From NCBI GenBank assembly GCA_015493745.1, contig WGCN01000005.1, positions 1-63,900 on the forward strand: 63,900 nt of DNA. Direction: 5' to 3'. The position numbers and the translations under genes are program-made. Shown in pieces: positions 10,043 through 19,317 of the stretch. Under the pieces are notes generated by a model that was given only the letters and a program-made list of their open reading frames with translations, was not told the DNA's origin and ran no database searches. This stretch comes from Calditrichales bacterium. Lineage in GTDB: Bacteria > Calditrichota > Calditrichia > Calditrichales > J004. Every line of letters begins with the position of its first letter. Position 1 is the stretch's first letter.

Positions 10043-10315
10043 TTATTGTACCGCTTCTTTAAATGCCCGGGCGGGCTTAAAGAAAGCGACCATCTTTCGG
10101 GGAATGGACATCTTTTTTTTGTGATGCGGATTATATCCCTGCCGCTCCTTTCGCTCCACGGTTCCGAACGTGCCCAGTTGCGGAATCGTAAAACTTTTCT
10201 GGCTTGCCAAATGATCGGTAATAACGCCCACGCTGTGCCGATAAAGGGTGCGCGTCTCCTTTTCCGGTCTGTTCATTCTTTGGGATATGCGTTTCAGGAC
10301 TTCACGGGTATTCAT
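10043..10315 (-). CDS. HU family DNA-binding protein
   Basis: 90 aa with HU-like pattern: NTREVLKRISQRMNRPEKETR...FTIPQLGTFGTVERKERQGYNPHHKKKMSIPRKMVAFFKPARAFKEAV. Confidence 0.83.
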   Translation of the reverse strand: MNTREVLKRISQRMNRPEKETRTLYRHSVGVITDHLASQKSFTIPQLGTFGTVERKERQGYNPHHKKKMSIPRKMVAFFKPARAFKEAVQ

Positions 10316-10589
10316 AGTTCTCTCATTTTATAAGAATTTCATTATAATTCATATCAAGCGGGTTGTCAAATATTAATTAAAGGTACCCGCTCACCTGCCG
10401 GGTAAAACCGGATATTGAAAGATTCGGTAATTATTCGGGAATTAACAGCCCGGCGACTTTTTTTTTGATCGACTGTCTTTTACCGCAGATATGCACTTAT
10501 GGTACGGAGTACTCCTATACGGAGCCGGAAAAATCTGTATCCGCTTTTCAATGGCAACATCAAAAAGGAAAACGGAAAGCGAGGTCTTC

Positions 10590-11900
10590 ATGGCTAAACA
10601 TATCGTAGTTATCGGCGCCGGTCCCGCCGGCATGGAAGCAGCCCGCTCCGCCGCCCGGCATGGCGCGCGGGTTACACTCATCGGTACCGAGGAACCCGGA
10701 GGTCGCGCAACCTGGCACAGCCTGCTGCCCAGCAAAAAATGGCTGATGCGCGCACAAACCCAAACCGCGGCCAGGGACACGGATTTCAGCACCTTGTTGC
10801 AGGACATCCGACAGGCCAAAAAAAGCTGGGCCGCCCACAATGTCCGGGAGCTGGGTCAGCTGGGAGTGCGCATTCTTACGGGACGCGCCAAATATATGCA
10901 TGCCGGGCGTATTGATGTGTTTAACGAAAAGCATGAAAAGCTGGAGGAACTCTGCCCCGATGCCTCCATCATTTCCAGCGGCTCCGTTCCCGTCTTCCCC
11001 GATCCTCTCAAGCCCGATGGCCGGCGCGTGATTGCTCCCCGCTTTATGAGTTCCCTGAACAAGCTGCCGGCCTCCATGGCTGTTGTGGGCGGAGGCGTTA
11101 GCGGTACGGAGTTTGCCTACCTTTTTGCCTCCCTGGGGGTAAGGGTCGATTGGTTTATAGATTCATTCGGCCTGCTACCCGGTTTTGATACGGAGATAAG
11201 TAGCATGCTGAAAACAAGCCTGGAGAGCAAGGGGATAACGCTGCACGAACCCGTAAGTGTGAAAAATATCATACGCCGGGAAGACCGTGTCATCATACAA
11301 ACCGATCGCGAAACAGAGCTAACATCGGAAATGGCCTTTGTAGCCATCGGACGTACCGCTGATGTAAACCATTTGGGTCTAAGTGTACTGGAAAAAACAC
11401 CTTCCGGCGTGGTAACCCTGAAAACAGACGCCTACGGACGTACACAATTTGAATCCATCTATGCCGTCGGGGATGTGGTCAGTCCCCAAAAAAGCGCCAA
11501 CCGGGCCATGGCCCAGGCGTACATTGCCGGGGCTCATGCCGCCGGCGCACAGACCGTTCCTTTCGATGACAACAAGATCATAGCCGCCGTATACACCGAT
11601 CCTGCCCTGGCTCAGGTGGGCACGCTAAAAGGCCGGGATATCCGTACCTGGCTGCTTCCCTATTCCCATGCCGTCATGAGCCATATCTGTAATAGCGAGG
11701 GCTGGGTTAAAATAGCCCTGAACGGGCAGGGGGATCTTTGCGGCGCGGCCGCTCTTGGCCCGGAAGCGGCCGAGGTTATCACACCGGCCATATTAATCAT
11801 GCAGGGCGCCATGTCGCCCGAAAGTTGCAAAGCCCTTTTTCCGGCCAATCCCACATACGGTGAAATCTTTTTTGAGGCCCTCCGCCATATTCCGGTCTAA
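10590..11900 (+). CDS. Dihydrolipoamide dehydrogenase-like FAD/NAD(P) oxidoreductase lacking the redox-active disulfide
   Basis: GAGPAGMEAARSAARHGARVTLIGTEEPGG; NAD-binding VVGGGVSGTEFAYLFASLG; AVGDVV. ORF opens at 10491 but MAKHIVVIGAGPAG at 10590 is the likely start. Confidence 0.87.
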   Translation: MAKHIVVIGAGPAGMEAARSAARHGARVTLIGTEEPGGRATWHSLLPSKKWLMRAQTQTAARDTDFSTLLQDIRQAKKSWAAHNVRELGQLGVRILTGRAKYMHAGRIDVFNEKHEKLEELCPDASIISSGSVPVFPDPLKPDGRRVIAPRFMSSLNKLPASMAVVGGGVSGTEFAYLFASLGVRVDWFIDSFGLLPGFDTEISSMLKTSLESKGITLHEPVSVKNIIRREDRVIIQTDRETELTSEMAFVAIGRTADVNHLGLSVLEKTPSGVVTLKTDAYGRTQFESIYAVGDVVSPQKSANRAMAQAYIAGAHAAGAQTVPFDDNKIIAAVYTDPALAQVGTLKGRDIRTWLLPYSHAVMSHICNSEGWVKIALNGQGDLCGAAALGPEAAEVITPAILIMQGAMSPESCKALFPANPTYGEIFFEALRHIPV

Positions 11901-11937
11901 TCCCGGGGGCTTCCCCTTAAAGAGGCCCTCTATACAA

Positions 11938-11966
11938 TAAGCCCGTCATTACGGCGGGTCTTTTTT
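11938..11966 (+). terminator. Probable Rho-independent terminator after the oxidoreductase gene
   Basis: GCCCG-loop-CGGGT hairpin followed by CTTTTTT. Confidence 0.6.
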
Positions 11967-12067
11967 AATATTTCTTTTTTTCCATAAGCCGGGCATTGCT
12001 TCTGAGCAAAAAACTTCCTATTATCAGCCGCTTTATTTTACCGTAAACAGAAATATCGGGTACCGCA

Positions 12068-13000
12068 ATGAAATCCATTTTATCAAAAAAAGTCATCCGT
12101 GACTATATCGCCATCTTTATCGGAGCGATACTCATGGGTATATCCATATCGGTGTTTTTAATCGATGCCAAGGTGGTGCCCGGGGGTATTTCCGCCGTGG
12201 CCATGGCTATCCATTATCTCAGCAATGAAACCATTCCGGTCGGCTTATCCCTGTGGCTGATGAACATTCCCCTTTTTTTATGGGGCGTCAGGGAACTGGG
12301 CAGTACCTTTGCCGCCCGCACGGTTTTCGGTTTCAGCGTCAGCGCCTTCAGTATCGACCTTTTTCGTGGCGCCGTGCCGGGGCTGGAATTCATTCAATGG
12401 AATAAGAGTGCCGCCATTCTCGATTTGTTGCATCATGATTTCTTTTTTCTTACCGTTATCGGCGCCGTTTTGCTGGGTGTGGGCATGGGGCTGGTGTTAC
12501 GGCACCGTGGCACCATTGGCGGCGCCGATGTAATCACCGCCATCCTGCACAAGAGATATGGCATCAAACCGGGGCAATCGATCATCTTCCTCAACGTGGT
12601 CATCATCTCCGCGGCCACGGTGGTGATTGAGCTAAAGAATCTTTCTCCGGAAAGACCGGCCCTCTCTTTGGCTTTTTATGCCTTTTTGCTTACTTTTATT
12701 CTATCACGCATCGTGGATATGTTGCTGGATGGTTTTGACTATGCCCGCTCGGCCCTGATTATATCGGATAAGTGTGAGCAAATCGGTCAGGCCATTCTCA
12801 ACGACATGAATCGCGGCGCCACCGCCCTGAAAGGCCGCGGACTCTATCACAACACGGATCGCGATATCCTGATGACGGTAATTACACGCCGGGAACTTCC
12901 GGCCTTGCAGGAAAAAATTCAGCAGATCGATCCGAATGCTTTTGTTATCATCAGCACGGTACATGAAGTGCTGGGTGAGGGCTTTAAACGCAGAACGTAG
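12068..13000 (+). CDS. YitT family membrane protein
   Basis: GAILMGISISVFLIDAKVVPGGISAVAMAIHYL; RHRGTIGGADVITAIL; C-terminal DUF2179-like domain. Confidence 0.88.
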   Translation: MKSILSKKVIRDYIAIFIGAILMGISISVFLIDAKVVPGGISAVAMAIHYLSNETIPVGLSLWLMNIPLFLWGVRELGSTFAARTVFGFSVSAFSIDLFRGAVPGLEFIQWNKSAAILDLLHHDFFFLTVIGAVLLGVGMGLVLRHRGTIGGADVITAILHKRYGIKPGQSIIFLNVVIISAATVVIELKNLSPERPALSLAFYAFLLTFILSRIVDMLLDGFDYARSALIISDKCEQIGQAILNDMNRGATALKGRGLYHNTDRDILMTVITRRELPALQEKIQQIDPNAFVIISTVHEVLGEGFKRRT

Positions 13001-13008
13001 GATGTGCC

Positions 13009-14262
13009 ATGAAACAGTACAACATGATTTTGGATGTGGCCAGCAGTATCGCCACCGCCATTATAGCCATACTATTGCCTTTGGAAATGGTGATTAAAAT
13101 TAACCCAAACCATGTCCTCTACATTTATAGCGTAACGTCCCTGATCCTGGCTCTTGATTTCATCCGCAACCTGCAAAGTTATAAACAACAAAAGGCCGAA
13201 GATGAGCCTTCGCATGTATTTCAAAAACATCATACCCCCGCTTATCTGGCCGTTGACCTGTTGGGCACCCTGCCCTTTGGTCTGTTTTCTTTTTCTCCCT
13301 ATCTGGGTATGGTGCAACTGGTTAAAATGATTCGCATCGCCCAGTATCAAAGCTACTGGAATCGGCAAACGGTGCGTTACAGCGACTATCAACGTCTGGG
13401 CTTTTTTCTTTTTTGGATTGCCATTGTCACCCATTGGCTGGCCTGCGGATGGCTGGGATTGCATCGTTTTGACGCCATAAGCGATGGCTTAACCCTCTAT
13501 ATCCGTTCCCTATATTGGAGCGTGGTAACCCTGACCACCGTGGGCTATGGCGATATCGTACCCACGAACAACCTGGAAACGCTCTATTCCATGATGGTCA
13601 TGATTGTCGGTGTGGGGGTTTACGGCTATGTCATCGGTAACGTCACTCATATCCTGGCTTCCCGCGATCCGGCCAAGGTTGCTTTTCAAAACAACATGGA
13701 ACAGTTAAAGGCCTTTGTGCGCTACCGCGATCTGCCCCATGAGCTGCAAAACAAGATCCGGGACTATTATGCCTATCTCTGGCAAAAACGGATGGGCCAT
13801 TCCGAATCCGAATTTCTCGAGGGCTTGCCCAAATCACTGAGAGCGGATGTTGAGCGTCATCTTAAGCGGAAAATACTGGATAAAATCCCCCTGTTTAAGG
13901 ATGCGGATGATAACTTCCTCGATGCCATAGCCTTTCGTTTAAAACCGGTTTTGGCCACACCGGGCGATTATATTATCCGCGAGGGGGAAGAAGGCAATGA
14001 AATGTATATCGTCATCAAAGGCAAGCTGCAGGGCTATCAGAATGCGCATCCGGAAAAGACCTTTGTTTTACGTGAAGGCACTTTTTTCGGTGAGATTGCC
14101 TTAATTCACAAGGAACCGCGGACGGCCAACATTATGGCCCTGAGCTACTGCGATCTTTATGTGCTGGAGCGGGAAACTTTTGAATTTGTACTGGAACAGT
14201 ACCCGGCCATTGCCGAACGTATCCGTAAAACCGCCGAGGAAAGAATAAAGCGCAACCGTTAA
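13009..14262 (+). CDS. Cyclic nucleotide-gated potassium channel
   Basis: Selectivity filter LTTVGYGDIVP between TM segments and a C-terminal cNMP-binding domain (PGDYIIREGEEGNEMYIVIKG...FFGEIALI). Confidence 0.9.
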   Translation: MKQYNMILDVASSIATAIIAILLPLEMVIKINPNHVLYIYSVTSLILALDFIRNLQSYKQQKAEDEPSHVFQKHHTPAYLAVDLLGTLPFGLFSFSPYLGMVQLVKMIRIAQYQSYWNRQTVRYSDYQRLGFFLFWIAIVTHWLACGWLGLHRFDAISDGLTLYIRSLYWSVVTLTTVGYGDIVPTNNLETLYSMMVMIVGVGVYGYVIGNVTHILASRDPAKVAFQNNMEQLKAFVRYRDLPHELQNKIRDYYAYLWQKRMGHSESEFLEGLPKSLRADVERHLKRKILDKIPLFKDADDNFLDAIAFRLKPVLATPGDYIIREGEEGNEMYIVIKGKLQGYQNAHPEKTFVLREGTFFGEIALIHKEPRTANIMALSYCDLYVLERETFEFVLEQYPAIAERIRKTAEERIKRNR

Positions 14263-14429
14263 AGCAGAAAACGTCTTTTGGTTTCTTTTTTGACCCTGGG
14301 ATCAATTGAACAAGCGGAACAACTGCCATGATCCACTTCCGTGAACTGTTTAATGATTCCCCTGACGGCAAACCAGGCGGCCAGGATTACAATAAGTCCG
14401 ACAACAAGATATTCATTATTCCATTCCAT
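14259..14429 (-). CDS. FeoB-associated Cys-rich small membrane protein
   Basis: MEWNNEYLVVGLIVILAAWFAVRGIIKQFTEVDHGSCSACSIDPRVKK: one TM then CSAC; immediately downstream of feoB. Start reassigned from the longer ORF 14259..14612. Confidence 0.78.
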   Translation of the reverse strand: MEWNNEYLVVGLIVILAAWFAVRGIIKQFTEVDHGSCSACSIDPRVKKETKRRFLL

Positions 14430-14431
14430 TG

Positions 14432-16579
14432 CTACCCCCACAGTTGTCCGATATGATACACGGTAAAAGAGGCCAGGTAAGCCATTGTGGTCATGTAAAC
14501 TATCATGATCAACGGCCAGCGCCAGCTGTTGGTTTCCCTTTTCACGATAGCGACGGTGGCCATGCATTGCATGGCCAACACATAATAGACCAGCAGGGAG
14601 AGTGCCGTCCATATGGTATAAAGCGGTTTACCCGTCTGCGGATCCTTGTCATTCACCAGGGCCTGTCTCAGGTCCACCGACCCTTCGTCCGCGTCTTCCA
14701 GATTGTAAATCGTGGCCAGGGTACTTACCATAACTTCGCGGGCGGCAAAAGAGGTAATCAGTCCGATACCGATTTTCCAGTCGAATCCCAGGGGTTTTAT
14801 CAACGGCTCCAGGGTTTTGCCAAAACGACCGGCATAGGTTTGTTCAATGGGGGCCTTGGTAAAGCCGTCATCCGACGGTGTTTCGTTTCGGGGAAAGGAG
14901 GCCAGAAACCACAGGACAATGGTTACGGCAAGAATTATTTTCCCGGCATCGGTAACAAAAAGTTTGGCGCGCTCATACATTTGCAGGCTGGTCCAACGCA
15001 GGGACGGGCGCCGGTATGGCGGCAATTCCATCACAAAGGATGATGGGGTTCCACCGCGCTTTAATACTTTTTTAAACACATAAGCGGAGCCTGCCGCGGC
15101 CGCAATCCCCAGCAAATACAATGAAAGCAGGGTTAAAGCGCTATAGGAAACGATACCCAGGATACGCCCCTCGGGGATAAAAGCGCCGATGATCAAAACA
15201 TACACCGGCAAACGCGCGCTGCAACTCATAAAGGGAGCGATCAGAATGGTGATCAGCCTCTCCTTCCAGTCATGAACCGTGCGCGTGGCCATAATACCGG
15301 GAATGGCACAGGCAAAGGAAGAAAGGAGAGGAATAACACTGCGCCCGGACAGACCCGCGCCGCGCATAACCCGATCCATCATAAAGGCCACCCGGGACAT
15401 ATAACCGGTATCTTCCAAAATACCCAGAAAAAAGAACAAAGCCAGAATCTGCGGCAGAAAAACCAAAACGGCCCCCACCCCGGCAATGATCCCGTCCACG
15501 ATCAAACTTTGCAACAGTCCCGCCGGGATGATATGCACAACCCATTGCCCCAGGAGACTCATGCCCGCTTCGATCCAGTTCATGGGCACTTCGGCGTAGG
15601 AAAATATGGTCTGAAAAATTCCGGCAAAAATGAGCAAAAATATAAGCGGGCCGAAAACGGAATGGGTAAGTATTTTATCCAATTTTACCGAGATATCGGG
15701 AGATACCTCATCACTGCGTGTTACACAACTAGCGAGCAGACGATCGATCCAACGGTAGCGGAGACGGGCCTCGGCCATATGCCAGTTAAAATCCAGGGAT
15801 TCCAGTTGTTTACGGGCTCCGGCTATCAGGGATTTAAAATGCGGGATATCCAATTTATCGCGCCACTCTTCCAACCAGTATTTTAAGGCATCATCGCTGG
15901 AAATAAAGCGGAGGCTTAAAGAATGCACATAACCTGGGCCATAGGCGGTCTTCTCGCGGAGATAATCACCAACAGGCGCCAGGGCTGTTTTAAATTTCTC
16001 TTCAACTTCAAGATGGCGGGCCCCGCGCGCCGCCTCTGCTATTTTCAGACTTATGATTTCCCGCTTAAGCTCATCAATACCCTTGCCTTTTTTGGCAACA
16101 ACCGGGATGACCTTTACGCCCAATTCATTTTGCAGGCAATCCCGGTCAATTTTAAGCCCGTTTCTCTTGGCCACATCCATCATGTTTAAGACTAAAATGA
16201 CCGGCTTGCCGATATCCATAATTTGTGTAAGAAGGTAAAGATTACGGTTTAAATTGGAAGCATCGGCCACCAGGACGATGATATCTATGGTGACGATATC
16301 TTGCTTTTGGTTGGTAAGAATATCACTGGCAATTTTATCATCGAGGGATTTGGGAACCAGGCTGTATAAGCCAGGCAGGTCGATGATTTCGACCTCCGTG
16401 TTCCCGGAAAGAAAGGAGCCGGTTTTCTTCTCAACGGTCACGCCGGGATAGTTTCCCACTTTTTGGTGCAATCCCGTCAGGCTGTTAAAAACGGATGTCT
16501 TGCCGGTATTCGGATTGCCTACAAGAGCAATGGTAAGCTTACGCCCGGTTGAAGAGGGTGTAGCGGACTGTTGTTTCAT
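14432..16579 (-). CDS. feoB: Ferrous iron transport protein B
   Basis: GNPNTGKTSVFNSLTG G1 motif, DLPGLYSLVPKSLDD, nucleoside/gate domains FACAIPGIMATRT. ORF opens at 16612; internal ATG at 16579 preferred. Confidence 0.95.
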   Translation of the reverse strand: MKQQSATPSSTGRKLTIALVGNPNTGKTSVFNSLTGLHQKVGNYPGVTVEKKTGSFLSGNTEVEIIDLPGLYSLVPKSLDDKIASDILTNQKQDIVTIDIIVLVADASNLNRNLYLLTQIMDIGKPVILVLNMMDVAKRNGLKIDRDCLQNELGVKVIPVVAKKGKGIDELKREIISLKIAEAARGARHLEVEEKFKTALAPVGDYLREKTAYGPGYVHSLSLRFISSDDALKYWLEEWRDKLDIPHFKSLIAGARKQLESLDFNWHMAEARLRYRWIDRLLASCVTRSDEVSPDISVKLDKILTHSVFGPLIFLLIFAGIFQTIFSYAEVPMNWIEAGMSLLGQWVVHIIPAGLLQSLIVDGIIAGVGAVLVFLPQILALFFFLGILEDTGYMSRVAFMMDRVMRGAGLSGRSVIPLLSSFACAIPGIMATRTVHDWKERLITILIAPFMSCSARLPVYVLIIGAFIPEGRILGIVSYSALTLLSLYLLGIAAAAGSAYVFKKVLKRGGTPSSFVMELPPYRRPSLRWTSLQMYERAKLFVTDAGKIILAVTIVLWFLASFPRNETPSDDGFTKAPIEQTYAGRFGKTLEPLIKPLGFDWKIGIGLITSFAAREVMVSTLATIYNLEDADEGSVDLRQALVNDKDPQTGKPLYTIWTALSLLVYYVLAMQCMATVAIVKRETNSWRWPLIMIVYMTTMAYLASFTVYHIGQLWG

Positions 16580-16593
16580 GAACGGCGCCGCGA

Positions 16594-16815
16594 TCAGTTT
16601 ACGCGTATACAACGGGCCCGGGAACGGCGCAGGGAAAGATGGTAACCCCGCACATCAATTTCAATGGGATCGCCCAAAGGAGCGCACTTGACAAACGTTA
16701 CCGTCGTCCCTTCCATTATTCCCAGTTCCATCAGATAATCCATATCCGCATCGTTTTCGGTAAAACTTTTGATGACGGCCGTTTCACCGGGCTTCAGATC
16801 ATTGAGTGTTCTCAT
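16594..16815 (-). CDS. feoA: Ferrous iron transport protein A
   Basis: 73-aa SH3-like FeoA: LNDLKPGETAVIKSF...LMELGIMEGTTVTFVKCAPLGDPIEIDVRGYHLSLRRSRA. Confidence 0.92.
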   Translation of the reverse strand: MRTLNDLKPGETAVIKSFTENDADMDYLMELGIMEGTTVTFVKCAPLGDPIEIDVRGYHLSLRRSRARCIRVN

Positions 16816-16841
16816 AAGTCATTTACGCTTGTTATATATGT

Positions 16842-16865
16842 TTAACTTATTGTAGCATAAGCTAA
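16842..16865. promoter_or_regulatory. 24-bp imperfect palindrome upstream of feoA, candidate metalloregulator operator
   Basis: TTAaCTTAT-tgtagc-ATAAGcTAA: arms TTA-n-CTTAT / ATAAG-n-TAA are exact inverted repeats; 27-50 bp upstream of the feoA start. Confidence 0.55.
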
Positions 16866-16994
16866 TTTAATAATTGAACACACAGAAATCTACCCCCCTT
16901 ACATCTTTTTTTAAGACAATCGTGTATTTAATCTCTTTGTTGACTTTTTTTTATCTTTTGCCCGGATTCCGTAAAGGGGGAAAACGGAAGTTGT

Positions 16995-19163
16995 TTACAA
17001 ATTCTCCTTCAGATAGTTGCTCATCATGGTATATAAATGCCAATAGCTGTTGGGTGCGTACAAAGCATGATTCAGACCGGGATAGACCATGAGATCAAAC
17101 TGCTTCGGAACGCGCTGCAATCTACCGACCAATTGCATGGTATTTTGAAAATGGACATTGTCATCCGCCGTACCGTGTACAATTAACAGCTTTCCTTTTA
17201 GATTCTTATAATAATTCAAGGTATTGGCCGCCTCATACCCCGCCTTGTTCTCCCCCGGCAGACCCATATACCGTTCCGTCCAGATGGTATCATACAGGCG
17301 GAAATCGGTAACCGGAGCCACGGCGATGCCCACCTTAAAATAGTCCGCCCCGCGGAACATACAGTTCAGGGTCAGATAACCGCCGCCGCTCCAGCCCCAG
17401 ATGGCGATACGCTCCTTATCCACATAAGGCAGCCCGGCCAGATATTTGGCCCCCTCGATGTGGTCTTTCACGGCATATTGGGACAAATCGCCATAGGCCA
17501 GATTTTTAAAGGCTTTTCCCCGGCCGCCCGTTCCGCGGTTATCGAGGGTAAATACAATATAGCCCTGCGCGGCCAGCCAGGAAAACCAGACTTCCCGCGA
17601 ACGTCCCCAACGGTTAACAACTATTTGCGATGCCGGACCGCCATACCCATAGATCACCACGGGATATTTCTTTTGCGGATCGAAACCGGCCGGTAAAAAT
17701 GTACGGGTATTCAGTCTCACGCCGTCGCTGGTTGTGAACTGTCCGAATTGGGGAAAGATGAAATCGTAGGCAGCCAGGTCGAGATCGTTTTCAACCAGGG
17801 CGGCTACCAGCGTACCATCGGCCGTTTTAAGCAGACTTTGATTGGGAACGCGGGCCGAAGACCAATGGTCGATAAAGTATTTGAAGTCCGGAGAAAAGTC
17901 GGCGCTATGCACCCCGGCGGCCGGAGTCAGCAACTCAATGTTGCCCGTAGCCGTTTCCAGGCGATAAATATTCCACTCGATGTCACGCTCTTTATTGCCC
18001 CGGAAATAAATATAGCCCCCGTTGCTCCCGTAAACATCCGAAACTTCCCAGCTCCCCCTGGTTATTTGCCGCATTTGTCCGCTTTGGGCATCGACCATAT
18101 AGATATGATTATAGCCCGACCGCTCGCTGGTCCAGATAAAATGATTTTCATCCACAAAGAAAAAATTATCATGGATATCCACCCAGGCCGGGTCTTCCTC
18201 TACCATCAACACCCGCGATTGCCCATTCCCGGGCCGGGCCTGCAACAGCTCCATCTTGTTTTGATGGCGGTTGAGCCTTTGCATCAACAGCACATCTTTA
18301 TTCATCCACGAGATGCGCGGGATATAGATATCCGTTTCGTCGCCGATATCCATCCATTGTGTCCCTCCGTCCGCCAGGGTAACCACGCCGATTTTCACAA
18401 AGGCATTGTGCTGCCCCGCCTTGGGATAGCGGATGGTCTCCACCTTTCCGTTCAAGGGCTCGAAATCAATCCAGCTAAAGGTGGGTTCGGGCGACTGATC
18501 CAAACGCCAGAAGGCAATGCGCTTGCTGTCCGGCGACCAGCGCCAGCCGTCGGAGATGGCAAATTCCTCCTCATATACCCAGTCAAAAGCACCGTTGATA
18601 ATATTTTCATTCCCGTCCCGGGTCAATTGAACGGTCTTGCCGCTGGAGGTATTATAGGCATATATGTTGTTTTCCTTGACAAAACCCACCCATTGCTTAT
18701 CCGGAGAAATTTTGGCATTGGCAACAAAGGGGTCTCCCTTGATCAGCGAATGAAAGGTTTTGGCAGCCACATCATAGATAAAATATTGCGCCTGGGTGGA
18801 ATGGCGCCAAATACGTTTTACATTGGCTTTGAATAATATTTTTTTTCCATTGGCCACCCATTGGTAAGAGCTGAAATTGAGGGTTTTCTCTTCACCGGGC
18901 CGGATCAAGGTTGCGCCGTCAATCAACAGACGCTCTTCCTTTTTGACAGGATCATATATATAGACGGAGCGGCTGTTTTCGCCCGTGGATTTTAAATAAG
19001 TTAAGCCCCGTCCGTCGGGCAGCCATTGTACGGCGCGGATATAATCCAGGGAAAATTCCCGTGAATGGAAAATGGTTTCCAGGGTCAGTTCTTTACTTTG
19101 CGGAGCTGCCGCCGCAACCGGCATAGAGCCGATAAGGATGAGCAAAAGACTAAGGTATTTCAT
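16995..19163 (-). CDS. Dipeptidyl peptidase IV-like S9 prolyl oligopeptidase family peptidase
   Basis: Signal peptide MKYLSLLLILIGSMPVAAAA; WVYEEEFAISDGWRWSPDSKRIAFWRLDQ; GWSGGGYLTL; HGTADDNVHFQNT. Start at 19163 preferred over ORF start 19553. Confidence 0.9.
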   Translation of the reverse strand: MKYLSLLLILIGSMPVAAAAPQSKELTLETIFHSREFSLDYIRAVQWLPDGRGLTYLKSTGENSRSVYIYDPVKKEERLLIDGATLIRPGEEKTLNFSSYQWVANGKKILFKANVKRIWRHSTQAQYFIYDVAAKTFHSLIKGDPFVANAKISPDKQWVGFVKENNIYAYNTSSGKTVQLTRDGNENIINGAFDWVYEEEFAISDGWRWSPDSKRIAFWRLDQSPEPTFSWIDFEPLNGKVETIRYPKAGQHNAFVKIGVVTLADGGTQWMDIGDETDIYIPRISWMNKDVLLMQRLNRHQNKMELLQARPGNGQSRVLMVEEDPAWVDIHDNFFFVDENHFIWTSERSGYNHIYMVDAQSGQMRQITRGSWEVSDVYGSNGGYIYFRGNKERDIEWNIYRLETATGNIELLTPAAGVHSADFSPDFKYFIDHWSSARVPNQSLLKTADGTLVAALVENDLDLAAYDFIFPQFGQFTTSDGVRLNTRTFLPAGFDPQKKYPVVIYGYGGPASQIVVNRWGRSREVWFSWLAAQGYIVFTLDNRGTGGRGKAFKNLAYGDLSQYAVKDHIEGAKYLAGLPYVDKERIAIWGWSGGGYLTLNCMFRGADYFKVGIAVAPVTDFRLYDTIWTERYMGLPGENKAGYEAANTLNYYKNLKGKLLIVHGTADDNVHFQNTMQLVGRLQRVPKQFDLMVYPGLNHALYAPNSYWHLYTMMSNYLKENL

Positions 19164-19317
19164 AAAGCATTCTCCTGATGATATGGGAGTGCTAAAATAC
19201 AATAGTGCTCTTATCGGTTCAAACTCCGGGATTGTTTTTTGTAAATTAAACAAAATTCCCCGTGCCCGGGAACGGATCCGGCAAGGTTTTAGGGTCTGAT
19301 GAATAAGGGAGAAACCT

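Noticed and set aside
10384-10404. TACCCG-N9-CGGGTA inverted repeat between the HU and oxidoreductase genes
   Set aside because: Only a 6-bp arm with no T tract and no second copy noticed; could be an operator but is not supported further.
17748-18836. 362-aa plus-strand ORF
   Set aside because: Antisense of the DPP-IV-like gene; no domain logic in the translation.
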